The notes beneath the pieces were generated by a model. That model ran no database searches and was not told the origin of the DNA. It saw nothing but the letters and a program-made list of their open reading frames with translations. A program made the translations under genes and the position numbers. Positions 42,320 through 51,068 of a stretch of DNA of 64,000 nt are shown one piece after another; within the stretch, counting starts at the first letter, position 1; the number at the start of each line of letters is the position of its first letter. Origin of the DNA: Sphaerimonospora thailandensis (GTDB lineage Bacteria; Actinomycetota; Actinomycetes; Streptosporangiales; Streptosporangiaceae); assembly GCF_016863115.1 (NCBI RefSeq), contig NZ_BOOG01000014.1:40678-104677 (forward strand), written 5' to 3'.

Positions 42320-42739
42320 TCAGTTACTGGCGGGCATCGTGACAGTGCCGGAGGAGATCGTGACCGTGATACCCGCGGACAGCGACGTCGCGGACAGGAT
42401 CAGCTCAGCCCCCGACCCGGACAGGCCGACCGCGCCGTCCATGACGGCTGTGCCGGACGAGTCGACGATGCGGAACCACGCGGCGGTCCCGGTGCCGGAC
42501 GCCGTCGCCGACAGCGGCGTCCCCGCCAGCGTCACCACACCCGCGGCCGCCGCGCCGAACGCCGGCTTGGCCAGGGCGATCTCCGCCAGCAGCGTCGCCC
42601 CGCCGATGCCCGAGTCCGGCCCGGCCGGCTGCGTGCCCGCGTAGATGCGCAGCTTGCCGCCCGTGCCCGCGTCGGGCAGGACCCGGACCGCGTCAGCGGC
42701 GGCGTTACGAGCGGAAGCAGAAATGCGGAAGGTACCCAC
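42320..42739 (-). CDS. Phage minor structural protein, unknown
   Basis: A GTG at 42739 follows GGAGAAA and gives 139 residues, beta-rich and Ala/Gly/Thr-rich (LRIYAGTQPAGPDSGIGGAT, AAWFRIVDSSGTAVMDG). Proteins with this RIYxGxQPAxP pattern are common in the tail region of actinobacterial prophages. The function is not known. Confidence 0.65.
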   Translation of the reverse strand: MGTFRISASARNAAADAVRVLPDAGTGGKLRIYAGTQPAGPDSGIGGATLLAEIALAKPAFGAAAAGVVTLAGTPLSATASGTGTAAWFRIVDSSGTAVMDGAVGLSGSGAELILSATSLSAGITVTISSGTVTMPASN

Positions 42740-42808
42740 GGTTTCTCCAATCGGGTGACGTGCCCTGCGCCCCAGGTCGCAGGCAGATGAGCCAGACGCG
42801 CAGTCGCG

Positions 42809-43285
42809 TCAGGAGACCGGGATCACGGTGATGTCCCGTGCCCCGATGTCGGCCTTCGCCGACGGAGTCCCACCAGACGGCGGGACGATCATGTGCACGA
42901 CCCGGGCGTAATACGTCGCGCCCGGCGTCAGACCACTCAACAGGCTGGTCCGGGAGGCGTAGTGGAACGCCTTGTCCGCCGCGACCGACCCGAGCCCCCG
43001 GCCCGACGCCGACGGCGCGAGCACCTCCGACCCCGTGGCATCCGTCCCCCGGAACACCTGCGGCGCCAACATCACCTGGTCGACGGCCGCGCTGTCGCGC
43101 ATCCCCCCGCCGACGATGAGCAGCACCCGGCCCGACGTTGGCGCGACGAACGTGACGGCGACCACGGGGGAACCCGCCTGATAGGAGGTGTTCGACAGCT
43201 GCGTCAAGCCCGCGTCGTCACCATCAGCCGCTGACGGGGGAAAGTCCGCGCCGTACACGATCGCGCCGTCCGTCAGATTCGGCAT
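42809..43285 (-). CDS. Phage tail-region domain protein (single-copy unit)
   Basis: The ATG at 43285 follows GAGGAGG and gives 158 residues: one beta-rich domain with FVAPTSGRVLLIVGGGM and FHYASRTSLLSGLTPGATYY. It is clearly paralogous to both halves of the next gene. These modules recur in actinophage tail regions and are probably displayed on the baseplate or fibres. Confidence 0.7.
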   Translation of the reverse strand: MPNLTDGAIVYGADFPPSAADGDDAGLTQLSNTSYQAGSPVVAVTFVAPTSGRVLLIVGGGMRDSAAVDQVMLAPQVFRGTDATGSEVLAPSASGRGLGSVAADKAFHYASRTSLLSGLTPGATYYARVVHMIVPPSGGTPSAKADIGARDITVIPVS

Positions 43286-43295
43286 GCGCGCCTCC

Positions 43296-44213
43296 TCAGC
43301 TCACCGGGACGACGGTGATCTGCCTGCACGCGATGTCCCCGACAGCCGCGCCGCCGTCACCGGCCATCACATGCATGACCCACGCGTAGTAGAACGCCCC
43401 CGGCGTGAGCCCCTCCAGCAGCGTCTCCCTGCTGCCGAAATGGAACCCCGAGGCAGAGCTATGCGCGGCGAACCCCCGGGCGGGAACACCCGGCGCGAGG
43501 ACCTCCACCCAATCGACGCCCGACCACCACCACACCTGCGGCGACAGGAACACACGGTTTCCCGCCCCGTTGCCCAGCCCCCCGCCGACGATGAGCAGCA
43601 CCCGGCCACTGGTAGGCGCGATGAACTCCGCGCCCACCTCCGGCGTGCCCGACGTGTAGGAGGTGTTGCCCGGATTGTTGATCTGCGTCGTATCAATCGC
43701 CTGCACCGCCGGAGGCATGTCCAGCGCGAGGATCTCGCTGCCGGCGCGGCCGCCACCCAGCGGGACCGGGACCACGGCGATGTCCCGGGTCGCGATGTCG
43801 GCGCTCGACCCGCCGGAAACCTTGTGCCGCGTCTCCGCGTAGTACGTCGCGCCCGGCGTCAGACCACTCAACAGGCTGGTCCGGGAGGCGTAGTGGAACG
43901 CCTTCGCCTCGCCCACACTACCCACGCCGCGCGTGGTCACATCCGCGGCCAGCACGGTAGTCCCGCCCGAGTTTCCGAGCCGCACCACCGGAGCGAGATG
44001 GGCACGATTGACACCGCCATCGTCCCGGGCGCCCATCCCCACCGTCACCAGCACCTGCCCCGACGTCGGCGCGACGAAGGCGACGGACACGGTCGGCGAC
44101 CCGGTGATATACGACGTGGACGTGATGTTGTTCTGGGCGGTGGAATCCGACGCACCCACCGTGGGCGGGTAGTCCGCCGCCCGGACCTTGGCCCCGGCGC
44201 GAATGTCGGTCAC
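43296..44213 (-). CDS. Phage tail-region protein with two copies of the same domain
   Basis: A GTG at 44213 overlaps the previous stop (GTGA) and gives 305 residues. The two halves each carry FVAPTSGQVLVTVGMGARD or FIAPTSGRVLLIVGGGLGN and a GLTPGAxYY core. The first half shares a 62-base identical stretch with the downstream single-domain gene (43843-43904 and 42912-42973), suggesting recent duplication or gene conversion. Confidence 0.72.
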   Translation of the reverse strand: MTDIRAGAKVRAADYPPTVGASDSTAQNNITSTSYITGSPTVSVAFVAPTSGQVLVTVGMGARDDGGVNRAHLAPVVRLGNSGGTTVLAADVTTRGVGSVGEAKAFHYASRTSLLSGLTPGATYYAETRHKVSGGSSADIATRDIAVVPVPLGGGRAGSEILALDMPPAVQAIDTTQINNPGNTSYTSGTPEVGAEFIAPTSGRVLLIVGGGLGNGAGNRVFLSPQVWWWSGVDWVEVLAPGVPARGFAAHSSASGFHFGSRETLLEGLTPGAFYYAWVMHVMAGDGGAAVGDIACRQITVVPVS

Positions 44214-46936
44214 AGCGCCCGGATCCCGGGCTCGGCCAGCACGACCGCGGCCCCAGAACTGTGAGCTTTGGTCACGCCATTGGCGGCCCTGATGACGGTG
44301 AACGTCTGCGGGCCCGTGCCCGTGATGCTCGTGACGGTCATGACCTCGCCCCCGATCACAATGTCGAATGGGAACTCGGCCGGGTCTGTCGTCCAGATCA
44401 GGCCGTCGGGCACCGACACGCTCAGCGTCGCCGCCGCACTCGTCACTCCCGCCGCGAGCGTGGAGCCGGCCAGGCCATACCGGGCCGTGCCGTACCGCGC
44501 GACCCGCCAGGGCGACTCCGGGGAGCACGCCACCGTGATGTCCCAGTCGAACGGGCCCAGGCGTTCGGCCAGGCCCCGGGCGATCTGGCTGACCTGACCG
44601 GGCGGCAGCCACGACGGCAGGTTGTCCACGGTGATCCGGTCACCGGCGTCCAGGCGGCACATGGCCGATGCCAGCGCCTGGTCGGCCCGCAATGCCTCGG
44701 CGGTCAGATCGACCGTGATGGACGGATAGCGGGCCTCATCCACTGTGCCCAGATGCAGCCGCCACCCGGCCTGATCGGGCAGCAGCGCGTCCGACTGCAC
44801 GCCGACCGTGACCTCTTCGCCGTACCGGCCGACACCGGCAGGCGGGGCGGCCACCGACAGCGGCCCGCTCTCCCGCACGGCACGCGCCGACGACCCGCCC
44901 TCCCGCTTGACCGTGACGTCGTTACGCGTGGCCTGGTCGTCGTCCACCGGCTCCAGCGGCGGCACCAGATGCCCGGCCGCGTAGTCCAGCGCGACCGCTG
45001 GACGCTGCCCGTACAGAGTCTTGCGGGTGCGGTAGAGCAGGCCGAGCCGATCCCGAGGCTCGGTCAGGATGCCCATGTCCGCGGCGGCGGCCTCGGTGAG
45101 CAGATCCAGCAACGTCGCCGGCCGTTGCGGGCCGGCCATCGCCGTGTCGGACCAGCCGCCGATGACGACGATCGGGATGCCCTCCTCATCGCACAGACGG
45201 CGGATCCGCTGCCCTGCCTGCTCGCCGTCCCAGGCATTGAGCTGCGAGGCCAGGTCGTACAGGCTGGTCACGGCGGTCTGCATGACGACGTGACCGAGAG
45301 CGGTGTCTCCCAGGCCGCCGCCGGGAGCGACCGTCACCCCCGCGACGGCGCCCACAGTGTGACCGTTGAGCGTGCCGGTCCAGGTGCCGCCGGTCGTCTG
45401 CCCGACCACCAGCGCGGAGATCGCATAGCTGACGTTCGGCCCGTTCTGCGTCAGTTCCGCGCTGACGCGCAGCAGTTTCCCGTTGGCGGCGAACGTCACG
45501 TAGTCGGTGTTGAGGACCTGGGCGTTCTCCCCGCTGTAGGCGCGCAACGCCAAACCGCCGAACGAGCTGAGCACCACCTCCCACCGGCTCGCGCTCCCCG
45601 ATGTGCGCCACCGGAAGACCGTCCGCCCACTGGAATCACTCGCCTCGCCACCGGACGGGACCGCCAGCAGGAACCGCAGCTGCGTCTGCCCGGTCACGGT
45701 GTACGCCGGGATGGTCCCGGACCATTCGCTGCCCTTCAGGACCGGAATCGGCTCCGAGCAGGCGAACCCGGTGTATGCCGCCAGGTCGGGCGACCCCTTG
45801 ACACGCATCGGCGAGCCACCAACAGCGGAGGCGAGCGACGTCGCCCCGGCGGCGTCCTCGCACGACCAGTACGCCACCACATCCGTCGTCAGCCCCGGAG
45901 AGGTGAGGCCCCGGTACATCGTCGACTTCAGCGGTGAGGCGCCCTGCCCGAGACGACGCAGGATGCCCGCGGCCTCGATCGGGACCGTCACGTCCGCCCC
46001 GGCCACGTCCCACCGCGGCGGCCACGCCGACGCCTCGCCGACGAACCGGACATCCTTCGCGGTCACCTCGGCCGCCGGAGGCGTCACCGTCCACGTACGC
46101 CCCGCGCTGTCGGTGAACGAGGTAGTCCCCTCGGCCAGGGCCCTGAAGTCCGGCGCGGCCACCACTGTGCCGCCGATGCCGTCGCGCACCTCGGCCCGGT
46201 AGATACGGCCGGCCATCGCCGACGCGACGTCACCGCGGACGCCGAGGGCCAGTGGCGTGCTGTTCGTGTTGACCGCCTCGGTACCGGAGCCGGTCGCCGG
46301 ATCCCCGAACTGGGTCCAGGTGACGCCGTCGGCGGAGGTGTAGAACGTCGTGGTGTGCCCGCCGGCCCCGTTGTCACGGTCGTAGGTGACGCGCACCCAC
46401 TGCGCCGAGCCGTCGGCGAACGTCACCGGCGTGGAGCGGGCGGCCCGGTAGACGCCTCCCGAGGTCCACTCCAGGCGCAGCCGGTCGGACTCATCTTTGC
46501 CGAAGACGTACGCGCCGAGGTGCTTCCCGATGAACGTCTGCGCGTTCGCGGACGACCACCGGGACAGCTCGACCAGGCATCGGATGTCGAGGTCGCCGGT
46601 CAGGTCCAGGGCGGGCACGGCGGGAGTGGTCGCGGCCACCTTCTCTTCCCCGGTCAGGTTGAGCGCCATGCCCAGCCTGGCCACCGACACGCGGATCGGG
46701 GTGTTGCGGCCGATCCGCCCGTAGTACGGCGACGCGGGGTTGCGCGGGCTGTACTTCCCGTCACGGTTGTCGATGGTGAGCGTGCACTTGGCCGGGTCGG
46801 ACCGGGAGCCCTCATCGGACTGTCCCCGCCGGATCGACAGCCCAGACGACACCCGCACGTCATCGGTGATGTCCACCCACGCCCCGTCGAGGTACAGGTC
46901 GGTGCGGACGTCGAGCGGATCAGCCGGGAACGCCAT
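44210..46936 (-). CDS. Large minor tail protein with a concanavalin-like (LamG) domain
   Basis: The ATG at 46936 follows GGGAGGGGGTGAGG and gives 908 residues. The N-terminus (VRTDLYLDGAWVDITDDVR, KCTLTIDNRDGKYSPRNPAS) resembles distal-tail/tail-tip proteins. A LamG/concanavalin-type insert occupies about 110-300 (TFYTSADGVTWTQFGDPATG). The rest is beta-rich and ends with GEVMTVTSITGTGPQTFTV. It is probably the baseplate hub that follows the tape measure. Confidence 0.8.
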   Translation of the reverse strand: MAFPADPLDVRTDLYLDGAWVDITDDVRVSSGLSIRRGQSDEGSRSDPAKCTLTIDNRDGKYSPRNPASPYYGRIGRNTPIRVSVARLGMALNLTGEEKVAATTPAVPALDLTGDLDIRCLVELSRWSSANAQTFIGKHLGAYVFGKDESDRLRLEWTSGGVYRAARSTPVTFADGSAQWVRVTYDRDNGAGGHTTTFYTSADGVTWTQFGDPATGSGTEAVNTNSTPLALGVRGDVASAMAGRIYRAEVRDGIGGTVVAAPDFRALAEGTTSFTDSAGRTWTVTPPAAEVTAKDVRFVGEASAWPPRWDVAGADVTVPIEAAGILRRLGQGASPLKSTMYRGLTSPGLTTDVVAYWSCEDAAGATSLASAVGGSPMRVKGSPDLAAYTGFACSEPIPVLKGSEWSGTIPAYTVTGQTQLRFLLAVPSGGEASDSSGRTVFRWRTSGSASRWEVVLSSFGGLALRAYSGENAQVLNTDYVTFAANGKLLRVSAELTQNGPNVSYAISALVVGQTTGGTWTGTLNGHTVGAVAGVTVAPGGGLGDTALGHVVMQTAVTSLYDLASQLNAWDGEQAGQRIRRLCDEEGIPIVVIGGWSDTAMAGPQRPATLLDLLTEAAAADMGILTEPRDRLGLLYRTRKTLYGQRPAVALDYAAGHLVPPLEPVDDDQATRNDVTVKREGGSSARAVRESGPLSVAAPPAGVGRYGEEVTVGVQSDALLPDQAGWRLHLGTVDEARYPSITVDLTAEALRADQALASAMCRLDAGDRITVDNLPSWLPPGQVSQIARGLAERLGPFDWDITVACSPESPWRVARYGTARYGLAGSTLAAGVTSAAATLSVSVPDGLIWTTDPAEFPFDIVIGGEVMTVTSITGTGPQTFTVIRAANGVTKAHSSGAAVVLAEPGIRAL

Positions 46937-46938
46937 CC

Positions 46939-48792
46939 TCACCCCCTCCCGGTGCCGAACGCCGTCTGGACGCTGCCCCGGCCCTCGACCCGGACCAGCT
47001 TCCGCAGCAGCCGCAGCAGTTCGGCGTCGGCCCCGTCGGCGACCAGGCGCACGGTCACCTCGCTCCCGCCCCGGCTGAGCGGAGACACCTGGGCGCCGCG
47101 AGGCAGGCTGACGAGCTCGGGGCCGCGCTCGCCGACCACGGCCATGCCGGCCCCGGTGACCGTGCCGCCCTTGGCCAGGTAGGGGATCTGGGGCACGCTG
47201 AACCGGCCGCCGCCGACCTTGCCGATGCCGGGCAGGTCGATCTCCGGGATGCCGAAGGAGATGCCGTTCCACTTCCCGATGATCCAGTTGATCGCGCCGC
47301 GGAATCCGTCCTTGATCCCGTTCCACAGTTTGGACCCGATTGAGGCGATCTTGCCGGGAAGGCCCCTGAAGAAGCCGATCACGTTGTTCCACGCGACCAC
47401 GATCTTGTCTTTCAGGGCGACGACGCCACCGGAGATCTTGTCCCACACGCCCTTGATCCACGGCCATAGGGTGCCCGTGAACCACGCTCCGACGGCCTTG
47501 ACCTTGTCCCACACCCACTGCCAGGCAGCAGTCACGATCTTGCGGAAAGTCTCCGAGTGCTGCCAGGCCAGCACGACGATCGCGATCAGCGCAATGATCG
47601 CCAAGACGATCAGCCCGATCGGGTTGGCCATCATCACCACGTTCAACGCCGTCTGCACGATCGTCCAAATCTTGGAGATGGCCACGATCGCCGCGATGAT
47701 CCCGACGATCGGCCCGAGCACGATCGCCAGCGTCTCCACCAGCCCCGAGTTCTTCTCCAGCCACCCCGCCACCCCGGCAAGCGCGTTCGTCAAGCCCATC
47801 TCAAGCTTCCGCTTGAAGGCCTCCACCTTCGCGCCGGCTGACTGCTCAAGGGTGTCTCCGGCCCGCTGGGCGGCCCCCTGCAGATTGCCCAGCCCAGAGA
47901 CGGCCTTGGAGGGATCGAGCGCGAGCAAAGCGCGACCCATGTCCTCGGCCTGCGTGCCGAACAGCGCCACGGCCGCCTGAGACTGCTTGACCGGATCCTT
48001 TATCCCCCGAAGCTTGTCGAGCGTGAGCTGAAGGCCGGCCGACGCGCTCTTCCCGCCCTTCGCGATCTGCGCGGCCATCTGGCTTGCGTTCAGGCCCAGC
48101 ATCGCGAACCCTTGCGCAGTCGTCTTACTGCCGTCCACCGCACGGATCGAAAACTCTTTCAATGCGTCCGCGACTATATCCGAATCCCGCGCGCCCGCCT
48201 GCAACCCCTGAGAAATCAGACCCATCGCCTGCTGACCCGACAATCCCAAATTACGGAAAAGCGTCGGATATTCATTAAACGTATCTAACAGATCCTGGCT
48301 CTTGTTGGCGCCCCGCTGAGCCCCGGCCGCCAAGATGTCGAACGCCTCCTGAGCACTGGAGGCCATCCCGGTGCGGAGCATCTGCGAGACGGTGGCCGAT
48401 ACCCGGGACGCGTCCTCCTCCATGATCGCGCCCATGTTCGCGACCATCGCGCCCATCTCCGCGATCGCCGCGCTACCCGCACCCTTCGGCACCAGCGCGT
48501 TCTGGATCGCGCCCTTGATCGCCGCGTTGCCCGTCTCGATCGAGTCGACCACGCCCCGCGCGTACAAGTCGCCCGACGCCTGACCGAGCGAGGCCGCCAC
48601 CTCCGGCCCGGCCCCCAGCTGAGCGGCCAGCAGCGCGTCCGACTTCGTCTTCTGCATCGCGCTCGAAAGACCCGCCGACAGCGCGACGCCGATAGCCGCA
48701 CCGGCCACCGCCGCCTTGCCTTTCAGGGAATCGAAAGTCTTCGATGCCTTGTCCCGCGCCAGAATGTTGAAGACGAGCGAGGTATCCGCCAC
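46939..48792 (-). CDS. Tail tape measure protein
   Basis: A GTG at 48792 follows GGAGGTGAATT and gives 617 residues. It starts with the tape-measure pattern ILARDKASKTFDSLKGKAAV. It has a helical N-terminal half, four hydrophobic helices around 360-415 and a Trp-rich segment (WQWVWDKVKAVGAWFTGTLW). The C-terminus has VVGERGPELVSLPRGAQVS, common to many phage tape measures. At about 1.5 angstroms per residue it implies a tail near 90 nm. Leu169 is a TTA codon (48286-48288), within a patch of unusually AT-rich codons. Confidence 0.88.
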   Translation of the reverse strand: MADTSLVFNILARDKASKTFDSLKGKAAVAGAAIGVALSAGLSSAMQKTKSDALLAAQLGAGPEVAASLGQASGDLYARGVVDSIETGNAAIKGAIQNALVPKGAGSAAIAEMGAMVANMGAIMEEDASRVSATVSQMLRTGMASSAQEAFDILAAGAQRGANKSQDLLDTFNEYPTLFRNLGLSGQQAMGLISQGLQAGARDSDIVADALKEFSIRAVDGSKTTAQGFAMLGLNASQMAAQIAKGGKSASAGLQLTLDKLRGIKDPVKQSQAAVALFGTQAEDMGRALLALDPSKAVSGLGNLQGAAQRAGDTLEQSAGAKVEAFKRKLEMGLTNALAGVAGWLEKNSGLVETLAIVLGPIVGIIAAIVAISKIWTIVQTALNVVMMANPIGLIVLAIIALIAIVVLAWQHSETFRKIVTAAWQWVWDKVKAVGAWFTGTLWPWIKGVWDKISGGVVALKDKIVVAWNNVIGFFRGLPGKIASIGSKLWNGIKDGFRGAINWIIGKWNGISFGIPEIDLPGIGKVGGGRFSVPQIPYLAKGGTVTGAGMAVVGERGPELVSLPRGAQVSPLSRGGSEVTVRLVADGADAELLRLLRKLVRVEGRGSVQTAFGTGRG

Positions 48793-48795
48793 AAT

Positions 48796-49361
48796 TCACC
48801 TCCGCCTGGCCTCGTCGGCACGCTTGTTCATCTCGTCGATGTAGTCGCACGCGGCGGTCAGCTCATCCGCCGTGAGAAGCTCCCGCTGCTCCCACGGCCG
48901 AATATGCAGGACCTCGGAGATAGCTAGGGAATATCGGCGGCGCCGCTCTTCGAGGGGGCTTTTCCCTCCGGCTCCCCGAAGTGCTCTTCCCGCTCCATGG
49001 CCGCCGTGATCTCCGTGTCGAGCGCGGTGAAGACGTCCTCCCGCTGCTCGGCCGACACGTTCGACTTGGCCACCCGATCCCGGATCTCCCGCAACTCGGC
49101 CACGCTGTGCTCCACCAGCAGCTCACCCGAGTAGAAATCCGGCACGTCTTCGAGCCGCAGGCCGTGATGCTCCAGCGTCAGCAGATGCCACAACAGGACG
49201 CGGCGGGCGCGCATGTTCCCCGACTGGACGGCGAACAGCCACTTCTCCCAGTTGTCACCGAACCGCTTCTCGATCATCTCGGCCTTGGACGCGCGGACCC
49301 GTTTCGAGTCGAACGTCCACCGCTGCTCATCCCCGTCCTCGGGGCAGTAGGTCACGAACAC
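48796..49361 (-). CDS. Tail assembly chaperone GT, made by -1 frameshift
   Basis: Translation from the GTG at 49361 reads 134 codons to the slippery GGGAAAA at 48966-48960. It then slips back one base and continues for 54 codons to the TGA at 48796-48798, giving 188 residues. The new C-terminus reads SPLEERRRRYSLAISEVLHI, then RPWEQRELLTADELTAACDY, the classic ending of chaperones preceding the tape measure. The lambda gpG/gpGT pair is the model. The product helps wrap and assemble the tail on the tape measure. Confidence 0.85.
48924..49361 (-). CDS. Tail assembly chaperone G (zero-frame product)
   Basis: A GTG at 49361 gives 145 residues and ends at a TAG at 48924. It has VFVTYCPEDGDEQRWTFDSK, WEKWLFAVQSGNMRARRVLL and HGLRLEDVPDFYSGEL. 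This domain is shared with the frameshift product. Ribosomes that do not slip make this shorter form, which would be in excess, as for lambda gpG. Confidence 0.85.
   Translation of the reverse strand: MFVTYCPEDGDEQRWTFDSKRVRASKAEMIEKRFGDNWEKWLFAVQSGNMRARRVLLWHLLTLEHHGLRLEDVPDFYSGELLVEHSVAELREIRDRVAKSNVSAEQREDVFTALDTEITAAMEREEHFGEPEGKAPSKSGAADIP
48960..48966 (-). promoter_or_regulatory. Programmed -1 frameshift slippery site GGGAAAA
   Basis: The heptamer is in the correct phase (G GGA AAA) for tandem slippage to GGG AAA. The -1 frame downstream has no stop until the GT terminus. It sits 33 bases before the zero-frame stop. Confidence 0.85.
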
Positions 49362-49366
49362 CCGTG

Positions 49367-49864
49367 TCAGCCTTTCTTCGCGTTCGCGGCGATCCGCGCC
49401 GCCATATCGTTCATGGCCTGCAGCACCGCGGTGCGGAACTGCGCCTTGCGGCCCCGGAGCGGATCGTCGAAGTAGCCGGGCTTGCCGACCTGCTGCACCC
49501 ACACGTCCCGGCCGTACACCCGGTGCCGCCACCCCTTGCGAGAGTTGAGCCGCTTGGGGGCGTTGGCGAAACCCCGCACTGCCGGGGTGCGGCGGGCCTT
49601 CACCCGCACCCCCGTCCCGAACCCGGACAGCTTCGCCTCGGCCCGGATCTTCCGTCCCACCGACGCGCGCAGCGGCTCACCTTCGGACGGCAGGCCGCCC
49701 GACCCGATCGACATCAGCCCGGACTTGATCTCCGCGATGGCGGGCGCGAGCGGTTTCTTCAGCTCCTTCAGCAAGTCCCGTCGCAGCGCCTTGCCGTCCG
49801 CCTCTTGCTTGAGCGCCCGGCCGAGCGCCTGCAACGCCTCCTGATCGGCCGACAGCTCGATCAT
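49367..49864 (-). CDS. HK97 gp10-like head-tail joining / minor tail protein
   Basis: An ATG at 49864 overlaps the previous stop and gives 165 residues. It is basic and helical at both ends, with RTPAVRGFANAPKRLNSRKG and RHRVYGRDVWVQQVGKPGYF and the C-terminal FRTAVLQAMNDMAARIAANA. Its place just before the chaperones suggests tail-completion functions. The assignment is by size, composition and order. Confidence 0.65.
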   Translation of the reverse strand: MIELSADQEALQALGRALKQEADGKALRRDLLKELKKPLAPAIAEIKSGLMSIGSGGLPSEGEPLRASVGRKIRAEAKLSGFGTGVRVKARRTPAVRGFANAPKRLNSRKGWRHRVYGRDVWVQQVGKPGYFDDPLRGRKAQFRTAVLQAMNDMAARIAANAKKG

Positions 49865-50280
49865 CAGGACGTCGCCCGCGCGATCGCACCCGAGGTCGGC
49901 CAGGACGCCTCCGCCTCGGCCACGTCACCGACCGCGCCCGCGAGCGGCTTCCACTCCTTGATCAGAACCTTGCCCGTCCACTTCGGATTGGACGCGGAAG
50001 CGGCAGCCTGATCGGCGCGGACCTCGAAATCGACCGGCACCCGGCCGAGGAACAACGGCCACATGATCGCGTCAATCTGGGCCGCGGCGTAGTCCTGCTG
50101 CAACGTGACCGCCAGCTCGCCCGACGCCAGGCCGCCGAGCAGCTCCTGCCAGCCGAGACTCTTGAACGTCGTGACGTCCTTGTCCTCGACCTCCGCCGAA
50201 AGCTCGATCTTGTTGCAGTGGTCGGACAGGTCATTGCCCGCGATGCTCACGTAGGACGCGAGCAACACCATCTTCGCCAT
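49864..50280 (-). CDS. Tail tube-like protein, copy 1
   Basis: The ATG at 50280 follows AAGGAGATCAAC and gives 138 residues. The N-terminus MAKMVLLASYVSIAGNDLSD followed by KIELSAEVEDKDVTTFKSLG is shared with the next gene. The -VEDKDVT-F- core is found in actinophage major tail proteins. It is the compact version and the better candidate for the major tail tube subunit. Confidence 0.7.
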   Translation of the reverse strand: MAKMVLLASYVSIAGNDLSDHCNKIELSAEVEDKDVTTFKSLGWQELLGGLASGELAVTLQQDYAAAQIDAIMWPLFLGRVPVDFEVRADQAAASASNPKWTGKVLIKEWKPLAGAVGDVAEAEASWPTSGAIARATS

Positions 50281-50309
50281 GTTGATCTCCTTACGCCAGG
50301 AACGGCTGT

Positions 50310-51065
50310 CTATGCGACGGCGACGGCGCCCATGAAGAGAAAAGACGGCGCGGTCCCCGAAATGGTCCACGCCAGCCGCCACCAGGTGTCAGTCACCGGC
50401 CCGGCCACCCGGGCGACCTGGCCGCCCGGCGTGCCCGCCGCGGCGAACGTCGCCCGCGTCGTCGCCGTGGCGAACCCGCTGGTGCCGCTGGACTCCACAC
50501 GCGCCGTGATCACAGGCGCCGCCGTGCCCGCCACCGACAGCACATGCAGGGACGCGCACACCCGCTGCCCGGCCGTCAGCGCCCCCAGATTCAGCGCCAC
50601 CCCCGAACCCGACGCCGTACGAGCCGTCCCCGGCGGATGCGCCACCTGACCGCGCAGCAGCGGCGCCGTACCCGACGCCTGCGCCTCCCACGGGGCGACC
50701 TCGCCGACGGCGTCACCCAGCGTGTACTCCGTCCGCAACGCCTCGGCGACCCACGCCAGCTCCCCCACGGCCGCCGACACCGGGCAGATCGTCCACGGAT
50801 GGCGCGACCGCCCGGCCAGGGCCGCCCACGACTCGTCATCGACCCGGCCCGGATCGCCGGCCTCCCACTGCCCCGAGGCCGAGATCGACGTCGACGCCAG
50901 CCCGCCGAGAACCTCCGCCCACCCGGCATCCGGATCACCCGCCGGCTTGAACGCCGTGACGTCCTTGTCCTCCACCTCGCACGCCAGCTCGACCTTGTTC
51001 GACTGGCCCGTCAGGTCGGCCGCCCCGGCGAAAATCCGGGAGTTCAATAGCACCAGCCCGGGCAT
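50310..51065 (-). CDS. Tail tube-like protein, copy 2 with extra C-terminal domain
   Basis: The ATG at 51065 follows GAAGGG and gives 251 residues. The N-terminal 60 residues (VELACEVEDKDVTAFKPAGD, WAEVLGGLAS) are paralogous to the downstream tail tube-like protein. The remainder is a larger beta-rich domain (GVALNLGALTAGQRVCASLH). It may be a decorated tail protein or a tail terminator. Confidence 0.65.
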   Translation of the reverse strand: MPGLVLLNSRIFAGAADLTGQSNKVELACEVEDKDVTAFKPAGDPDAGWAEVLGGLASTSISASGQWEAGDPGRVDDESWAALAGRSRHPWTICPVSAAVGELAWVAEALRTEYTLGDAVGEVAPWEAQASGTAPLLRGQVAHPPGTARTASGSGVALNLGALTAGQRVCASLHVLSVAGTAAPVITARVESSGTSGFATATTRATFAAAGTPGGQVARVAGPVTDTWWRLAWTISGTAPSFLFMGAVAVA

Positions 51066-51068
51066 ACG

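Noticed and set aside
44213..44612. Upstream extension of the 43296 gene to 44612
   Set aside because: The added part is Arg/Gly-rich and lies out of frame over the 44210 tail gene; the GTG at 44213 overlaps that gene's stop in the usual GTGA manner.
46937..47764. Upstream extension of the large minor tail gene into the tape measure
   Set aside because: The extension reads as low-complexity Arg/Asp sequence opposed to tape-measure coding; the ATG at 46936 has a strong ribosome-binding site.
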